From contig DIKD01000095.1 in assembly GCA_002421585.1 (NCBI GenBank), positions 249 to 7,770 on the forward strand: 7,522 nucleotides of DNA, given 5' to 3'. The notes below the pieces were generated by a model. It had not been told where the DNA came from. It did not search any database and worked only from the letters and a program-made list of their open reading frames with translations. The translations under genes and the position numbers were made by a program. Below are positions 6,554 to 7,522 of this stretch, one piece after another. This DNA comes from Dehalococcoidia bacterium UBA5627. GTDB taxonomy: Bacteria > Chloroflexota > Dehalococcoidia > Dehalococcoidales > UBA5627. Each line of letters begins with the position of its first letter. Within the stretch, counting starts at the first letter, position 1.

Positions 6554-6808
6554 TTAAAACCTGAAATGGACAAAGATACGTCCGAAGTTCTTGTCGTCTT
6601 TCTCAAGCCGGTGATACAGTTTCTTTATGTCAGGTTGATTTAAAAAGCGCAGCACCCGCTTCTTTAACTGCCCCGAACCCTTGCCGGGGATTATTTCTAC
6701 AAGCGATATCTTTTTGGAAACGGCATCTTCGATAATGCGGTTAAGCTCTGCATCAATCGATGTGCCTTTATTGAAGATATCGTGTAAATCGAGAACCAGT
6801 TTTGCCAT
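6554..6808 (-). CDS. stand-alone Smr-domain protein (MutS2 C-terminal type)
   Basis: The 84-residue product consists almost entirely of an Smr (small MutS-related) domain, found alone or at the C-terminus of MutS2. It shows the LDLH motif (6-9) and the nucleotide-binding-type loop PGKGSGQLKKRVLRFL (41-56, with PGKG in place of the more common T/HGKG), ending in NFGRIFVHFRF. Smr domains are nicking or RNA-cleaving nucleases in characterised proteins; some act on mRNA at collided ribosomes. Catalytic activity here is inferred, not shown. No MutS ATPase or other domain is attached. I chose the ATG at 6808 because AGGGAG (6813-6818 on the complement) lies four bases upstream and the fold begins at once. 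A longer in-frame reading from TTG at 6847 would start in the loop of the 6828-6861 hairpin and has no better SD. The gene follows the cyclophilin gene on the same strand, 69 bases apart. Confidence 0.82.
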   Translation of the reverse strand: MAKLVLDLHDIFNKGTSIDAELNRIIEDAVSKKISLVEIIPGKGSGQLKKRVLRFLNQPDIKKLYHRLEKDDKNFGRIFVHFRF

Positions 6809-6827
6809 AAAACTCCCTGTTACATGA

Positions 6828-6861
6828 GATAAGGCGGACAGTTTCAACCACCCGCCTTATC
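6828..6861 (-). terminator. 10-bp perfect inverted repeat between the cyclophilin and smr genes
   Basis: GATAAGGCGG (6828-6837) and CCGCCTTATC (6852-6861) are exact reverse complements with a 14-base loop. Read on the - strand it begins 16 bases after the cyclophilin stop codon and ends 9 bases before the smr SD. There is no T run after the stem on either strand, so it is not a classic intrinsic terminator. It could be a partial terminator, a 3'-end stabiliser for the cyclophilin mRNA, or a leader element for smr. Confidence 0.5.
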
Positions 6862-6877
6862 ATACCCGTTGCAAACA

Positions 6878-7357
6878 TTATTCCTCAGTTATGGTAACTT
6901 TGGTGATAACATCGCCGTTTTTAATACTTTTTAGAATTTCCATATCGCTGGTCATCTGCCCGAATACAGTGTGCCTGTTATTCAAATGAGGTTGAGGAGT
7001 ATATGTAATAAAGAACTGAGAACCGTTGGTGTTGGGGCCGGCATTCGCCATCGATAATGTTCCGGTTCCGTGAGTGTGGCTTGTAAACTCATCGGAAAAG
7101 GAGTAGCCGGGGCCACCGCAACCGGTACCGGTCGGGTCGCCGCCCTGCGCCATAAATCCGGGAATTACACGATGGAATGTAGTTCCGTCATAGAAACCGT
7201 CACGCGCTAAAAAGACGAAGTTATTGACTGTTTTGGGAACATCGGCGGCAAATAATTCGAGTACTATGTTGCCTTTCTCCGTTTCGATAGTAGCGGTATA
7301 TTTTTTGGTGGTATCGATTGTCATCTCCGGAACATTTGAATATTTCTTTGGTGCCAT
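6878..7357 (-). CDS. cyclophilin-type peptidyl-prolyl cis-trans isomerase
   Basis: This gene encodes a 159-residue cyclophilin that catalyses cis-trans isomerisation of X-Pro bonds and assists protein folding. No signal peptide, lipobox or membrane segment is visible, so it should be cytoplasmic. Core motifs are FHRVIPGFMAQGGDPTGTG (61-79) with the catalytic Arg63, then MANAGPNTNGSQFF (103-116) and HLNNRHTVFGQM (124-135). By alignment to human CypA, R55, F60, M61, Q63, F113, L122 and H126 are all conserved, while W121, the main cyclosporin-contact residue, is His124, as in many bacterial cyclophilins. About 20 residues precede the first strand of the fold. The ATG at 7357 has AAAGGA ten bases upstream. 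A longer reading from 7417 would begin upstream of the best -10 box and add residues with no family counterpart. The gene is read toward smr and may be cotranscribed with it. Confidence 0.93.
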   Translation of the reverse strand: MAPKKYSNVPEMTIDTTKKYTATIETEKGNIVLELFAADVPKTVNNFVFLARDGFYDGTTFHRVIPGFMAQGGDPTGTGCGGPGYSFSDEFTSHTHGTGTLSMANAGPNTNGSQFFITYTPQPHLNNRHTVFGQMTSDMEILKSIKNGDVITKVTITEE

Positions 7358-7400
7358 AAATTTTACATCCTTTCTGAATAATTTGATAATATCAGTACCT

Positions 7401-7429
7401 ATTATACAATAAGCCAACCAAAAATTCAG
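7401..7429 (-). promoter_or_regulatory. candidate proximal promoter of the cyclophilin gene
   Basis: On the complement, a perfect TATAAT (7406 down to 7401) lies 43 bases before the cyclophilin start. The hexamer 17 bases further upstream, CTGAAT (7429 to 7424), matches the -35 consensus at only three positions. Transcription would start near 7394, giving a leader of about 37 bases that includes the SD. The perfect -10 in the right place supports it; the weak -35 keeps it tentative. Confidence 0.45.
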
Positions 7430-7431
7430 AA

Positions 7432-7459
7432 ATTTGATAATTTTTTACGGTAACGTCAA
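7432..7459 (-). promoter_or_regulatory. candidate distal promoter of the cyclophilin gene
   Basis: On the complement, TTGACG (7459 to 7454) is a five-of-six -35 match, followed after 16 bases by TCAAAT (7437 to 7432), a four-of-six -10 match. It would start transcription near 7425, about 30 bases upstream of the proximal candidate. In such AT-rich DNA chance matches are common. Confidence 0.3.
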
Positions 7460-7522
7460 ATATTTTGTGTAAAATTGGGTAAGGGCATGTCCTTCCAGCT
7501 AATATTTAAATGATTCATTACT
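7460..7522. other. window end without a supportable gene; contains a near-palindrome
   Basis: No reading frame with a start and SD is supported here on either strand. AAGGGCATGTCCTT (7481-7494) is a 14-base near-palindrome, symmetric at 12 positions with one central G/T pair breaking it. It lies upstream of the cyclophilin promoter candidates and could be an operator or belong to a neighbouring gene beyond the window. Confidence 0.3.

Noticed and set aside
6809..6847. A 13-residue N-terminal extension of the Smr protein from a TTG codon.
   Set aside because: The TTG sits in the loop of an inverted repeat, while the internal ATG at 6808 has AGGGAG at a suitable distance and matches the domain start.
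7358..7417. A 20-residue N-terminal extension of the cyclophilin that might be read as a signal or membrane segment.
   Set aside because: It starts upstream of the best -10 box, contains Lys, Arg and Asp unsuited to a signal core, and the ATG at 7357 has its own SD.

Overview
The window looks like ordinary chromosomal DNA of a free-living bacterium of moderate G+C, most plausibly a Chloroflexota lineage close to Dehalococcoidia. That placement is an inference from the style of the encoded proteins: the cyclophilin with a Chloroflexota-like N-terminal leader before the fold, the minimal stand-alone Smr protein, and the LepA and TypA variants. It was not tested by a search. No tRNA, rRNA, CRISPR array, insertion sequence or phage gene was seen. 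Every long gene is intact.

Layout. Positions 1-44 hold the last 13 codons of a glycine/arginine-rich protein, probably an RRM-type RNA-binding protein. A 160-base gap follows with two perfect or near-perfect hairpins and a 10-base palindrome. It leads to a complete DEAD-box RNA helicase of the RhlE type (205-1467). After an extremely AT-rich 89-base spacer come three genes on the + strand with gaps of only 36 and 38 bases: typA/bipA (1557-3383), hemW (3420-4562) and lepA (4601-6424). These look like one operon. lepA converges on two genes of the - strand: a short Smr-domain protein (6554-6808) and a cyclophilin-type peptidyl-prolyl isomerase (6878-7357). The cyclophilin gene has a recognisable promoter region upstream. 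The two - strand genes are separated by a perfect 10-bp inverted repeat. The last ~60 bases of the window hold no gene I can support.

How the genes fit together. The helicase, TypA and LepA (and the probable RNA-binding protein) all act on RNA or on ribosomes. In other bacteria they matter for ribosome assembly or function under cold or other stress. Smr proteins include nucleases that act on mRNA at stalled ribosomes. HemW is a radical-SAM heme chaperone and a frequent neighbour of lepA in bacteria. The window therefore reads as a ribosome-maintenance neighbourhood plus two protein or heme chaperones. I found no convincing sign of a novel system. The points most worth checking are the structured leader of the helicase, the unusual spacing between ribosome-binding site and start in typA and lepA, the hairpin at the typA-hemW junction, and the typA-hemW-lepA arrangement itself.
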